NCBI GenBank assembly: GCA_031409515.1
Contig: JANNXJ010000053.1
Span: 124,001 to 188,000, forward strand
DNA: 64,000 nucleotides
Reading direction: 5' to 3'
Source: SHZI01 sp031409515
GTDB taxonomy: Bacteria > Pseudomonadota > Gammaproteobacteria > Steroidobacterales > GCA-2729495
Shown here one piece after another: positions 1-11,046 of this stretch. Position 1 is the first letter of the stretch. Every line of letters starts with the position of its first letter. The notes beneath the pieces were generated by a model. It was not told where the DNA came from. It searched no databases and worked only from the letters and a program-made list of their open reading frames with translations. Both the position numbers and the translations under genes were made by a program.

Positions 1-868
<868 letters not shown>

Positions 869-1220
869 AACCGACAAGGATAAAGACATCGGGCCCATCC
901 CGGTAGGAGCGCGTTCACGCGCGATCCCTCTCCCGATCCCGGTGGTGCATTCCGGTGGTGCATCCCGCGGCCAGCGGCTGGAGACCCCGCCCGCTGACGT
1001 GAGTACACGTCTTGTCGCGGGCGAGGCACCAGCCACTGGCCGCTCGGGTTACTCGCCGGGGACGGCATCGGGGGAGCGGAGTGGCGCCAGCCACCGCAGC
1101 AGCGGCAGCATGGGCGGGTGTCCCTTCCGGCGGTCACCGGGTCCACCCGGTAGCCGGAAGGGACACCCGCCCGGGATGCCGCGGGCTAAGGAGCGGGTTG
1201 GTTCGCGGCTGAAGCCGCTC
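869..1220. repeat. repeat-rich spacer between recX and alaS
   Basis: This 352-bp spacer holds no convincing gene. It carries three palindromic units. At 903-926 there is a GTAGGAGCG-type REP with an internal GCGCG-TTCA-CGCGC hairpin. At 1112-1130 and 1154-1172 there are perfect 19-bp inverted arms (starting GGGCGGGTGTCCCTTCC) around a 23-bp loop that can pair further. At 1203-1224 there is a GTAGGAGCGGCTTCAGCCGC-type REP, in reverse orientation, overlapping the recX stop codon. Open frames crossing the region are repetitive and have no family resemblance. The alaS promoter should lie between the repeats and 868, but I see no convincing -35/-10 pair. Confidence 0.8.
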
Positions 1221-1656
1221 CTACGGGGTGGGGTCTTTTTTGAAGCCGCGGTACTGGAGGAAGCGGGCCTGGCGGGCGCGCTCCTTGAAGTCGGTGGGGG
1301 CTTCGGGGCCGAAGCGCTTGACCCGGACGGCCTCGGCGGCGGCCTCCCAGTCGACGTCAGCCTTCGCCAGGGCGGCGCTGATCACCTCGCCAGAGATCCC
1401 CCGGCGCTCCAGCTCGGCCCGCAGCCAGACGGGGCCGTGGCCCCGCCGGGTGTAGCTGCCGACGAAGTTCTCGACGAAGCGCTCCTCAGAGAGCAGCCCG
1501 TCCTGGAGCAGCGCCTCGAGGGTGGCCTCGATCTCGTCCCCGTCGAACTCCCGCGCGGCAAGCTTGTCCCGCAGCTCGAGCACCGAGTGCTCCCGGCGGG
1601 CGAGGATGTCGAGGGCTACCTTCCGGCAAGTCGCGCGACGAGCCGGCGGTGCTGGC

Positions 1657-1736
1657 GCGCCTTCAGGCGCGAGCGGCCTCCCGCGAGAATCGAGTCCGCG
1701 AGTCTCGAGCGGGGGGCCGCTCGCGCCTGAAGGCGC
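1657..1736. repeat. 80-bp palindrome inside the recX 5' end
   Basis: Perfect 22-bp inverted arms lie at 1657-1678 and 1715-1736 (arm core CTTCAGGCGCGAGCGGCC) around a 36-bp, partly self-complementary centre. The element begins 8 bp past the recA stop codon and is read through in the recX frame, adding Gly/Pro/Ser/Ala-rich residues. Its TTCAGGCGCGAGCGG core resembles the short REP units elsewhere in this region but is not identical to them. It could act as an attenuator between recA and recX. Confidence 0.85.
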
Positions 1737-1743
1737 TCCAACA

Positions 1744-2790
<1,047 letters not shown>

Positions 2791-2973
2791 GAATGCGTGA
2801 ACCTTTGCTTGCGGAGCCCGGCAAGTGCTCTGGGAATTGGCCGAAAGTGTGGGGGGATTATTCCACAGATACCCGCCAGACAGCGGCCTGAAAAACTGGC
2901 GATTTCGTCTGGATTTCCGCCCGGAAAAACTGCCGGAAAATCAGCGCTGCGGCCCGCTGCCGGGCGCGGGTGC

Positions 2974-3480
2974 CTAGTGGTGCAGCCGCGCGATCGTCCC
3001 GTCCAGCGCCGCCGCGACTGCCTGGCTGCGGATCGACGCCCGGTCACCGGGAAAGACCCGCAGTTCGGCGCCCAGGACGCCGTCCGGCCCGGCCCAGGCC
3101 AGCCAGACCGTGCCGACGGGCTTGCTGGCCGTGCCCCCCGCCGGGCCGGCAATGCCGGTGATCGCGACGGTCAGGTCCGCGCCACTCACCCGCCGGGCGC
3201 CGGTGGCCATTTCCTGGGCCGCCTGCTGGCTGACGGCACCGTGGGCGTCCAGCGTGGCCGCCCGGACCCCCAGGAGCTTCTGCTTGGCATTGTTGCCGTA
3301 GGTGACAAAGCCAAACTCGAACCACGCCGAGCTGCCGGCCCGGTCCGTGAGGCACTTGGCCAGCCAGCCGCCGGTGCAGGACTCGGCGCAGCTGAGCTTC
3401 AGACCGCGGGCCTCCAGCAGGGCCGCCAGTTTGGTCACCCGGGCTTCGATCAGGTCGTCATGACCCATGGCAGCGCTCAT
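2974..3480 (-). CDS. pncC: nicotinamide-nucleotide amidase (CinA C-terminal type)
   Basis: A 168-aa stand-alone CinA C-terminal domain, the PncC-type amidase that deamidates nicotinamide mononucleotide to nicotinate mononucleotide in pyridine nucleotide salvage. Family motifs are clear: CAESCTGG at residues 31-38, VTYGNNAKQKLLGV around 59-72, and GIAGPAGGTASKPVGTVW. The ATG at 3480 overlaps the stop of the upstream glycosyltransferase in an ATGA arrangement, so the two are probably translationally coupled. An internal Met5 is an alternative start. It lies upstream of recA in the classic cinA-recA-recX order. It is not the two-domain CinA, because the N-terminal MoaB-like half is missing. Confidence 0.92.
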   Translation of the reverse strand: MSAAMGHDDLIEARVTKLAALLEARGLKLSCAESCTGGWLAKCLTDRAGSSAWFEFGFVTYGNNAKQKLLGVRAATLDAHGAVSQQAAQEMATGARRVSGADLTVAITGIAGPAGGTASKPVGTVWLAWAGPDGVLGAELRVFPGDRASIRSQAVAAALDGTIARLHH

Positions 3481-4607
3481 TGCAGCATCTCCCGGTACAG
3501 CTCGATGTAGGCCTCGACCATCCGGTCCGGGCTGAAGTGGGTCCGGGTCCGTTCGGCGGCAGCGGCGCCCAGTGTCTGGCGCCAGACAGGGTCATCCAGC
3601 AGCAGGGTAATCGCCTCCACCAGGCCCGGGGCATTGCCGGGCGCCACCAGCAGGCCCGTGTCCCCGTCGGCCACCGCCTCGGGCACCCCGCCGGCGGCAC
3701 AGGCGACCACGGGCACGCCGGCGGCCTGGGCCTCCAGCAGGCCGATGCCGAGGCCCTCCCGGGTGGCCGGGTGGACGAGCAGGTCGACACGGCCGAGGAA
3801 GTCCCGGAGGTCGGGGCGGAAGCCGGCGAAGGTGACGGTCCCGGCCAAGCCAGTGCTGTTTTGACGAGCGCCGTTCTGGCCGGTGTGAGCGTGGCGGGCC
3901 TCGTCCTGCAGCTGGGCTTGCAGCTCGGCCTGGAGGGGGCCGGCGCCGAAGAGGAGCAACCGGGCGTCGGGGCAGCGCTTGTGGATCAGGGGCCAGGCCT
4001 CGAGCAGCAGGGCGTGGCCCTTGCGGGGAATCAGCTGGGCCACCACGGCAACGACCCGGCTGCCGGGCTCCAGGCCGAACTCGGTGAGGAAGCGCTCCCG
4101 GGTCCAGGTGGGCTGGCAGGCGGCCGCGTCGATGCTGCTGCGGATGGTGCGGAGCTTGTCCAGCGGGACACCCTGGCTCTCGAGCTGGGTGCGGACGGCG
4201 TCGGAGATGGCGACCACGCGGTCGTAGGCCAGGTACTTGAGGCTGCCCACGACCGGGGTGTCCGGGTTGTCGACGCGGCGGGTGAGCACGGCGGGAATGC
4301 GGGCGATGGTCGCGGCGAGGCCGCCGAAGAAGTCCGCGCCCCGGCGGCTGTGAGCGTGGAGCAGGTCGGGCTTTAAGCGCTGGACCGTGCGGGTGAGGAA
4401 GGAGATGGCGGAGACGTCCAGGTCGCCCCCGATGGCGTGGGTGATCACCTCGTGGCCCGCGGCCGTGGCCGCGGCGGCGATGGCGCTGTCCGTCGGGCAG
4501 GCCAGCGTGGCCTCAATGCCCCGCTTTTTCAGCCCGTCCAGCAGCAGGAGCACCTGGCGAGGGCCGCCGTACAGATGTCGTCCGGTCTCCAGATGCAGCG
4601 TCTTCAT
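3477..4607 (-). CDS. glycosyltransferase family 4 protein
   Basis: A two-lobed GT-B glycosyltransferase of about 376 aa. The N-terminal lobe has ETGRHLYGGPRQVLLLLDGL and PDLLHAHSRRGADFFG. The C-terminal lobe has VVAQLIPRKGH and the donor-binding stretch EGLGIGLLEAQAAGVPVVA near residues 284-302, with the family's EX7E glutamates. It most resembles cell-surface polysaccharide or LPS glycosyltransferases; donor and acceptor cannot be read from sequence. I place the start at the ATG at 4607, and a TTG directly upstream lies against a REP element. Its 3' end overlaps pncC by 4 bp. About 15 extra residues (near HTGQNGARQNSTG) sit between the two Rossmann strands of the second lobe. It lies between mutS and pncC, which are neighbours in many relatives, so it may be a local insertion. 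Confidence 0.88.
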   Translation of the reverse strand: MKTLHLETGRHLYGGPRQVLLLLDGLKKRGIEATLACPTDSAIAAAATAAGHEVITHAIGGDLDVSAISFLTRTVQRLKPDLLHAHSRRGADFFGGLAATIARIPAVLTRRVDNPDTPVVGSLKYLAYDRVVAISDAVRTQLESQGVPLDKLRTIRSSIDAAACQPTWTRERFLTEFGLEPGSRVVAVVAQLIPRKGHALLLEAWPLIHKRCPDARLLLFGAGPLQAELQAQLQDEARHAHTGQNGARQNSTGLAGTVTFAGFRPDLRDFLGRVDLLVHPATREGLGIGLLEAQAAGVPVVACAAGGVPEAVADGDTGLLVAPGNAPGLVEAITLLLDDPVWRQTLGAAAAERTRTHFSPDRMVEAYIELYREMLQ

Positions 4608-4608
4608 C

Positions 4609-4647
4609 AAAAAGGTACCGGACCTTAGTTATTGGGTTTGTTTAGTT
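4609..4647 (+). repeat. left 39-bp inverted repeat of the RAYT unit (REP family A)
   Basis: This arm begins AAAAAGGTACCGG and ends in GTTTAGTT. It is a perfect inverted match to 5627-5665. It begins immediately upstream of the glycosyltransferase start codon, so it must contain or replace that gene's leader. Confidence 0.93.
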
Positions 4648-4720
4648 ATTCGCCCGTTTCGCGACTCGGCGCGGAGCGGGCCAGCCCCTACTCTCTGCGA
4701 ACCAATCGAGGGAGGCAAGG

Positions 4721-5632
4721 ATGCCCCGCAAACCGCGCCTGCACGTGCCCGGTGGCTTTTATCACGTGATTCTGCGCGGGAACCACCGGGAGCCCCTGTT
4801 CGGCGCCGACCGGGACCGGTCTTACCTGAACGCGCTGGTCGGCGATGTGGTCGCCCGGTTCGGCCTGCGGATCCTCGCCTACTGCTGGATGACTAATCAC
4901 CTGCACCTGGCGGTCCGGGTCGGGGTAACGCCGCTGGACCAGCCGATGCAGCGGCTGGCAATGCGCTACTCGCGGCACATACACCGGGACGCGGGTCAGG
5001 TGGGCCACCTGTTTGAGCGGCGCTATCGGGCGATCCTGGTGGATGCGGACAGCTACCTGAAGTCGCTAGTGCGCTACATACACCTGAACCCGGTGGTGGC
5101 CGGAATGGTGCCGGAGCCGATGGGGTACCGGTGGTCGAGTCACCGGGATTACCTGGGGCAGCGGACGGTTCCCTGGCTGGATACGGACTTTGTGCTGGGG
5201 ATGTTCGGGCCGACCGCTGGCGTGGCACGCGTCCGCTATGCGCGGTTCATGCGGTCCTATGCGGACGAGGACCTGGCGCTGTTCGAGAGACACGAGTCGC
5301 GGGACACTCGGGCGTTGGAGCCCGAACTGCCGGCCGTGGTGCTCGCCCCGCCGGTCGCCGTCCCGGGTGATCGGGAAACGCTGGCGGAGATTGCGGCCCG
5401 CCACTGCGCGAAAGCCGGCATGAGTCTCGCCGAGCTGGTCTCACCGTCCCGGGAACGCCGGCTGAGCAGCGCCAGGACGGCAATTGCCATCGAGGCTCTC
5501 GCCACCGATGCCGCTACCCTGACGGAAGTGGCGAGATTCCTTGGGCGCAGCGCCTCGGCGCTGGCACAATCCATGGCGCTGGCTACGGTGCGGGAGCAGC
5601 CCTGCGCAGGGCCGGGTCCACCAAACAACTAA
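4721..5632 (+). CDS. REP-associated tyrosine transposase (Y1_Tnp/HUH family)
   Basis: A 303-aa single-strand DNA transposase of the IS200-like RAYT class, which cuts and moves REP palindromes. Residues 1-130 form the Y1 domain: PGGFYHVILRGN at the start, the HUH motif His-Leu-His at residues 60-62 (within CWMTNHLHLAV), and the nucleophile Tyr119 in LVRYIHLNPV. Residues of about 200-290 form a helical C-terminal region ending in a helix-turn-helix like DnaA domain IV (TLTEVARFLGRSASALAQS). The ATG follows a good GGAGG. The TAA stop lies within the right 39-bp repeat. All catalytic residues are present, so the gene looks intact. It is most likely a domesticated chromosomal transposase rather than an ordinary insertion sequence. 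Confidence 0.93.
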   Translation: MPRKPRLHVPGGFYHVILRGNHREPLFGADRDRSYLNALVGDVVARFGLRILAYCWMTNHLHLAVRVGVTPLDQPMQRLAMRYSRHIHRDAGQVGHLFERRYRAILVDADSYLKSLVRYIHLNPVVAGMVPEPMGYRWSSHRDYLGQRTVPWLDTDFVLGMFGPTAGVARVRYARFMRSYADEDLALFERHESRDTRALEPELPAVVLAPPVAVPGDRETLAEIAARHCAKAGMSLAELVSPSRERRLSSARTAIAIEALATDAATLTEVARFLGRSASALAQSMALATVREQPCAGPGPPNN

Positions 5633-5665
5633 ACAAACCCAATAACTAAGGTCCGGTACCTTTTT
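5627..5665 (-). repeat. right 39-bp inverted repeat of the RAYT unit (REP family A)
   Basis: The exact inverted copy of 4609-4647. It contains the RAYT stop codon (5630-5632). Its terminal T-run supplies the first two bases of the TTG codon at 5664 that opens the mutS frame. Confidence 0.93.
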
Positions 5666-8315
5666 GGAACACACGCCTGTCATGCAGCAGTACCTCCGCA
5701 TCAAGGCGGAGCACCCGGGGCTGCTGCTGTTCTACCGGATGGGCGATTTCTACGAGCTGTTCTTCGACGACGCGCGGAAGGCCTCGGCCCTGCTCGGCAT
5801 CACGCTCACTGCCCGGGGCCAGACCGCCGGCCAGAGCATCCCCATGGCTGGCGTGCCCTACCACGCGGCGGAGCAGTACCTGGCCCGGCTCGTGCGGGCC
5901 GGCGAGTCCGTCGCGCTGTGCGAGCAGATCGGCGATCCCGCCACCTCCAAGGGCCCCGTCGAGCGGCAGGTGGTGCGGGTCATTACACCCGGCACGCTGA
6001 CTGACGACGCGCTCCTCGACGCGCGCCGGGACAATCTTGTCGCCGCCGTGTGTGCCGGCCAGAACGCAGGCCAGAGCGCAGGCCAGAACGCAGGCCAGAG
6101 CGCAGGCCAGAGCGCAGGCCAGAGCGCAGGCCAGGACACGACAAAATTCGGCCTCGCCTGGCTCGATCTCTCCGCCGGCCGTTTCTGCCTCACCGAAATT
6201 GCCACGCTTACCGATCTCCACGCCGAACTGGCCAGACTCGGTGTCGCCGAACTCCTCGTTGAAGACGGCCTCGACCTCCCCGCTCTGGATGCCGGCACCG
6301 ACCGGGGCCTCGCCCGCCACCTGATGCCGCCCTGGCACTTCGACGCGGAGACCGCCACGCGCCTGCTCAGCGCCCAGTTCGGCACTCGCGATCTGCAGGG
6401 CTTCGGCGTCGCCGATCTTGCCGATGGCGTGCGCGCTGCCGGCTGTCTGCTCCAGTACGTCCGGGACACGCAGAAGAGCGCCCTGCCCCACGTCCGCAGC
6501 ATCGTCGCCGAGCGTCACTCGGACGCGCTCCAGGTGGACGCCGCGAGTCGGCGCAACCTGGAACTGGAGACCAGCCTGAGCGGTGACGCCACGGCCAGCC
6601 TCGCCGCCGTCCTCGATCACTGCGCCACCACCATGGGCAGCCGCCTGCTGCGCCGCTGGCTCAACCGGCCGCTGCGGGACCAGGCGCTGCTCCGGCTTCG
6701 GTATCAGGCGCTGGACAGCCTCCGGGGGACGGGTGATGACCAGCTCCGCAGCCTGCTCCGGGACATCGGGGACCTGGAGCGCATCCTCTCCCGCATCGCC
6801 CTCGGCTCGGCGCGGCCCCGGGACCTGGCGCAGCTGCGCACGGCCACAGCCCTCGTGCCGGAGATCGACGCGCAGGTCGCGGCGCTGGATTCACCCCTGC
6901 TCTCCGCGCTGCGCACGCGGCTCGGCGATCACGGCGCGACGCACGAATTGCTGAAGCGCGCGCTGATCGAACTGCCACCCCAACTGATTCGCGACGGCGG
7001 CGTGCTGGCGACGGGCTACGACGCGGCGCTGGACGAACTGCGGGACATCAGCGAGAACGCGGACCGCTACCTCACCGACCTGGAAGCGCGGGAACGGGCG
7101 CGGACCGGGTTGCCGTCCCTGAAGGTGGGCTACAACCGGGTGCATGGCTACTACATCGAGTTGTCCCGCGGCCAGGCAGCCCAGGCGCCGGACGACTACC
7201 AGCGCCGCCAGACGCTGAAGGGCGCCGAGCGCTACATCACGCCGGAGCTGAAGGACTTCGAGGGCAAAGTGCTGTCTGCCCGGGACCGGGCGCTGGCCCG
7301 GGAGAAGGAGCTGTACACCAAGTTACTGGTGACCCTGGGCACGCGCCTCGTGGCACTGCGGGAGCTGGCGGCGGCGCTTGCAGAACTGGATGTGCTCGCC
7401 AATCTGGCGGAACGCTCCCGTACGCTCAACTATTGCCGGCCGGAACTCGGTGACCAGCCGGGGCTGCGCATCCGGGGTGGCCGGCATCCCGTGGTGGAGC
7501 AGCGGCTGGACACGCCCTTCGTGGCCAACGACCTGGAACTTCACGAGGAGCGGCGCCTTCTGGTGATCACCGGCCCGAACATGGGCGGCAAGTCCACCTA
7601 CATGCGGCAGGCGGCGCTGATCGCGCTGCTGGCTCACATCGGCTCCTGGGTGCCGGCGGACAACGCGCGGTTTGGGCCACTGGACCGGATCTTCACGCGC
7701 ATCGGCGCTGCGGACGACCTGGCGGGCGGCCGCTCGACCTTCATGGTGGAGATGACGGAGACCGCGAACATCCTGCACAACGCGACGGACCAGAGCCTGG
7801 TGCTGATGGACGAGATCGGGCGGGGCACGAGCACCTTCGATGGCCTGTCGCTGGCCTGGGCGGCGGCGCATCACATCGCGGAGCAGGTGCGGGCCTTCAC
7901 GCTGTTCGCCACACACTACTTTGAGCTGACCGCGCTGGCGGCCGAACTCCCGGCCTGCGTGAACGTGCATCTGGATGCGACGGAGCACGGCGACCGGCTC
8001 GTCTTCCTGCACGCGGTGAAGGACGGGCCAGCGAGTCGCAGCTACGGGTTACAGGTAGCCGCGCTGGCGGGCGTGCCGGCCCAGGTGATCCAGCGGGCCC
8101 GGCGCTATCTGCGGCGGCTGGAGACCGAGTCGGCCGCGCAGCAGAGCAACCGGGGCGGTGCCCCGGCGCCCCAGCAGGAACTCGCCCTTGGCCCGCCGCC
8201 GGCCCCGGACCCGGTGCACGAGCTCCTCGATGCCCTCGACCCGGACACGCTGACGCCGAAGCAGGCCCTCGAAGCCCTCTACGCCCTGAAATCCCAAAAA
8301 GGTACCGGACCTTAG
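5664..8315 (+). CDS. mutS: DNA mismatch repair ATPase MutS
   Basis: MutS recognises mismatches and starts methyl-directed repair. The N-terminal mismatch-binding domain has the Phe-X-Glu region (FYRMGDFYELFFDDA), and the C-terminal ATPase has Walker A GPNMGGKST near residues 636-644 and the GRGTSTFDG signature. The frame opens at TTG 5664, which overlaps the flanking repeat. The first in-frame ATG is at 5682, so either start gives a slightly shorter N-terminus than usual. Residues of about 131-158 are a perfect-frame tandem array of seven Ala-Gly-Gln-Ser/Asn units (6054-6137) at the connector domain. The last residues, KGTGP, and the stop codon come from another family A repeat. Despite these additions the protein looks complete and functional. 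Confidence 0.95.
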   Translation: MEHTPVMQQYLRIKAEHPGLLLFYRMGDFYELFFDDARKASALLGITLTARGQTAGQSIPMAGVPYHAAEQYLARLVRAGESVALCEQIGDPATSKGPVERQVVRVITPGTLTDDALLDARRDNLVAAVCAGQNAGQSAGQNAGQSAGQSAGQSAGQDTTKFGLAWLDLSAGRFCLTEIATLTDLHAELARLGVAELLVEDGLDLPALDAGTDRGLARHLMPPWHFDAETATRLLSAQFGTRDLQGFGVADLADGVRAAGCLLQYVRDTQKSALPHVRSIVAERHSDALQVDAASRRNLELETSLSGDATASLAAVLDHCATTMGSRLLRRWLNRPLRDQALLRLRYQALDSLRGTGDDQLRSLLRDIGDLERILSRIALGSARPRDLAQLRTATALVPEIDAQVAALDSPLLSALRTRLGDHGATHELLKRALIELPPQLIRDGGVLATGYDAALDELRDISENADRYLTDLEARERARTGLPSLKVGYNRVHGYYIELSRGQAAQAPDDYQRRQTLKGAERYITPELKDFEGKVLSARDRALAREKELYTKLLVTLGTRLVALRELAAALAELDVLANLAERSRTLNYCRPELGDQPGLRIRGGRHPVVEQRLDTPFVANDLELHEERRLLVITGPNMGGKSTYMRQAALIALLAHIGSWVPADNARFGPLDRIFTRIGAADDLAGGRSTFMVEMTETANILHNATDQSLVLMDEIGRGTSTFDGLSLAWAAAHHIAEQVRAFTLFATHYFELTALAAELPACVNVHLDATEHGDRLVFLHAVKDGPASRSYGLQVAALAGVPAQVIQRARRYLRRLETESAAQQSNRGGAPAPQQELALGPPPAPDPVHELLDALDPDTLTPKQALEALYALKSQKGTGP
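6054..6137 (+). repeat. 12-bp minisatellite inside mutS (7 units)
   Basis: Seven head-to-tail 12-nt units (consensus GCAGGCCAGAGC, with AAC or GAC variants) encode Ala-Gly-Gln-Ser/Asn repeats. The unit is a multiple of three, so gain or loss of units keeps the mutS frame. Confidence 0.95.
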
Positions 8316-8431
8316 TTTTGTAAGTTGTTTAGTTATTTCGCGCCTGAGCCGCCAACAACTAAACAACTTACAAAACTAACAAAACTAAGGTCCGGTACCT
8401 TTTTCGGGTACCTTTTTCGGGCCGGTACCTG
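8296..8431. repeat. REP family A pair with trailing partial copies
   Basis: Inverted arms lie at 8296-8334 and 8357-8405 around a loop of about 22 bp. The outer sequence AAAAAGGTACCGGACCTTAG is identical to the RAYT terminal repeats, while the inner part differs (GTTTTGTAAG). The right arm carries a short duplication (AACAAAACT). Two further partial GGTACC copies follow at 8406-8431. The mutS stop codon is the TAG at 8313-8315 inside the left arm. The pair lies between mutS and the convergent hydrolase and may also serve as a terminator for both. Confidence 0.9.
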
Positions 8432-8435
8432 TTTG

Positions 8436-9107
8436 CTACAGGGTGCTTTTGTACACCGGCGACTGCCGGTTAAACATGCCGTGACGGAGAAAGAACGCCG
8501 TCTGGCTCGCCACTTCGGGCGACACCAGGAAGCCGGTATGGGTCACCGGGTAGGACAGATGGTCCTTGAGCCAGGGCGCCTCGGTTTCCGCGACCGCAAT
8601 GGTGCCGTCGTTCGGCAGGGGCACCACGCCGAGCATCATCCCGGCGCCCACACTGCTCGTGCCGGCAATGGCACCGACATCCCGATCCGGGACATAGTCC
8701 TTGAGAACCTTGCCGACGAGCCCCTCCCGGCCGGTCTGCCCGAGCGCCGCGGCGCCGAGTTCGCCCAGCTGGGCGAGCCGCTCCGCCGCGACGCTGCCCT
8801 GCAACGGCGACCCGAGACACACGACCCGGCCCGGCCTGGGAAACGGCCGGCGCTGCAGGCCCGCCAGCGCGATCAGACCGCCAGTGCTGTGGCCCACGAT
8901 ATGGACCCGGGGAGACTCGATGGCGTCGAGGGCATCCCGCAGGCGATCCGCGTTGACAGTAAACCCGGCCTCGAAAGTGCCGTACTGAAACAGCACCGTC
9001 GGATAGCCGTGCTCATCAGACAGCCGGTGGCGAAGCAAACTGGCCTCAGCGCCATTCATCCACAGGCCATGGATTACGACGACGGTTTCAGGGGGAATTG
9101 GGGACAT
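8436..9107 (-). CDS. alpha/beta-fold hydrolase (lipase/esterase-like)
   Basis: A 223-aa serine hydrolase of the alpha/beta fold. It has the oxyanion-hole strand VVVIHGLWMNG at residues 9-19 and the nucleophile elbow GHSTGG at 72-77, with Ser74 as the catalytic serine. PNDGTIAV near the C-terminus probably carries the acid, and THTGF the catalytic His. There is no signal peptide, so it is probably cytoplasmic. The overall form resembles PGAP1/triacylglycerol-lipase-like proteins that hydrolyse esters; the substrate is unknown. The start ATG at 9107 lies inside the palindrome at 9100-9202, so that repeat encodes the first residues. It is convergent with mutS. Confidence 0.82.
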   Translation of the reverse strand: MSPIPPETVVVIHGLWMNGAEASLLRHRLSDEHGYPTVLFQYGTFEAGFTVNADRLRDALDAIESPRVHIVGHSTGGLIALAGLQRRPFPRPGRVVCLGSPLQGSVAAERLAQLGELGAAALGQTGREGLVGKVLKDYVPDRDVGAIAGTSSVGAGMMLGVVPLPNDGTIAVAETEAPWLKDHLSYPVTHTGFLVSPEVASQTAFFLRHGMFNRQSPVYKSTL

Positions 9108-9202
9108 GCCTAATTTCTGGCGGCCGCATTCCCCAAGGTCTGGGAAGCTGAGTAGCCAACGGCAACCGGGGAATGCGCCCGCCAGAAATTAGGCATGTCC
9201 CC
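9100..9202. repeat. REP family C palindrome between hydrolase and aspS
   Basis: Perfect 24-bp inverted arms at 9100-9123 and 9179-9202 (core GACATGCCTAATTTCTGGCG) enclose a centre that pairs further (CGCATTCCCC against GGGGAATGCG). It differs in sequence from families A and B. It contains the hydrolase start codon and ends 6 bp short of the aspS stop codon. GGGGACATGCCTAATTTC is a motif I associate with RAYT-linked palindromes in other gammaproteobacteria (from memory, not checked). Confidence 0.88.
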
Positions 9203-9207
9203 ATTTC

Positions 9208-10977
<1,770 letters not shown>

Positions 10978-11001
10978 GGTTATCTTCCGAAAAGTTCAAG
11001 G

Positions 11002-11023
11002 TCGCGCCGGTCGGCGCTCCTAC
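11002..11023 (-). repeat. short REP family B unit upstream of aspS
   Basis: GTAGGAGCGCC followed by GGCGCGA on the minus strand forms a small imperfect hairpin in the 69-bp gap between fmdB and aspS. It belongs to the same GTAGGAGCG family as 903-926, 1203-1224 and 11471-11494. Confidence 0.8.
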
Positions 11024-11046
11024 GGGCGAATTTGCTGAGAGATTTC

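Larger units (their letters stand above)
4609..5665. mobile_element. RAYT transposase unit with 39-bp perfect terminal inverted repeats
   Basis: A self-contained unit of 1057 bp. Perfect 39-bp inverted repeats at 4609-4647 and 5627-5665 (outer end AAAAAGGTACCGGACCTTAG) enclose one gene for a Y1 (HUH) transposase. The layout matches known REP/RAYT modules, in which a chromosomal REP-associated tyrosine transposase is flanked by the REPs it recognises. Its right end abuts the first codons of mutS and its left end abuts the glycosyltransferase start. Related arms occur at 8296-8405 and 14193-14273, and a degenerate form at 11456-11555. I see no target-site duplication, as expected for this family. 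Confidence 0.85.

Noticed and set aside
2791..2973. A LexA box (CTGT-N8-ACAG) upstream of recA.
   Set aside because: No match found; the TGTGG-N10-CCACA repeat does not fit the gammaproteobacterial consensus. A divergent LexA motif is still possible.
6054..6137. Regular 12-bp repeats considered as a CRISPR-like array.
   Set aside because: No spacers, unit too short, and it is in frame inside mutS.
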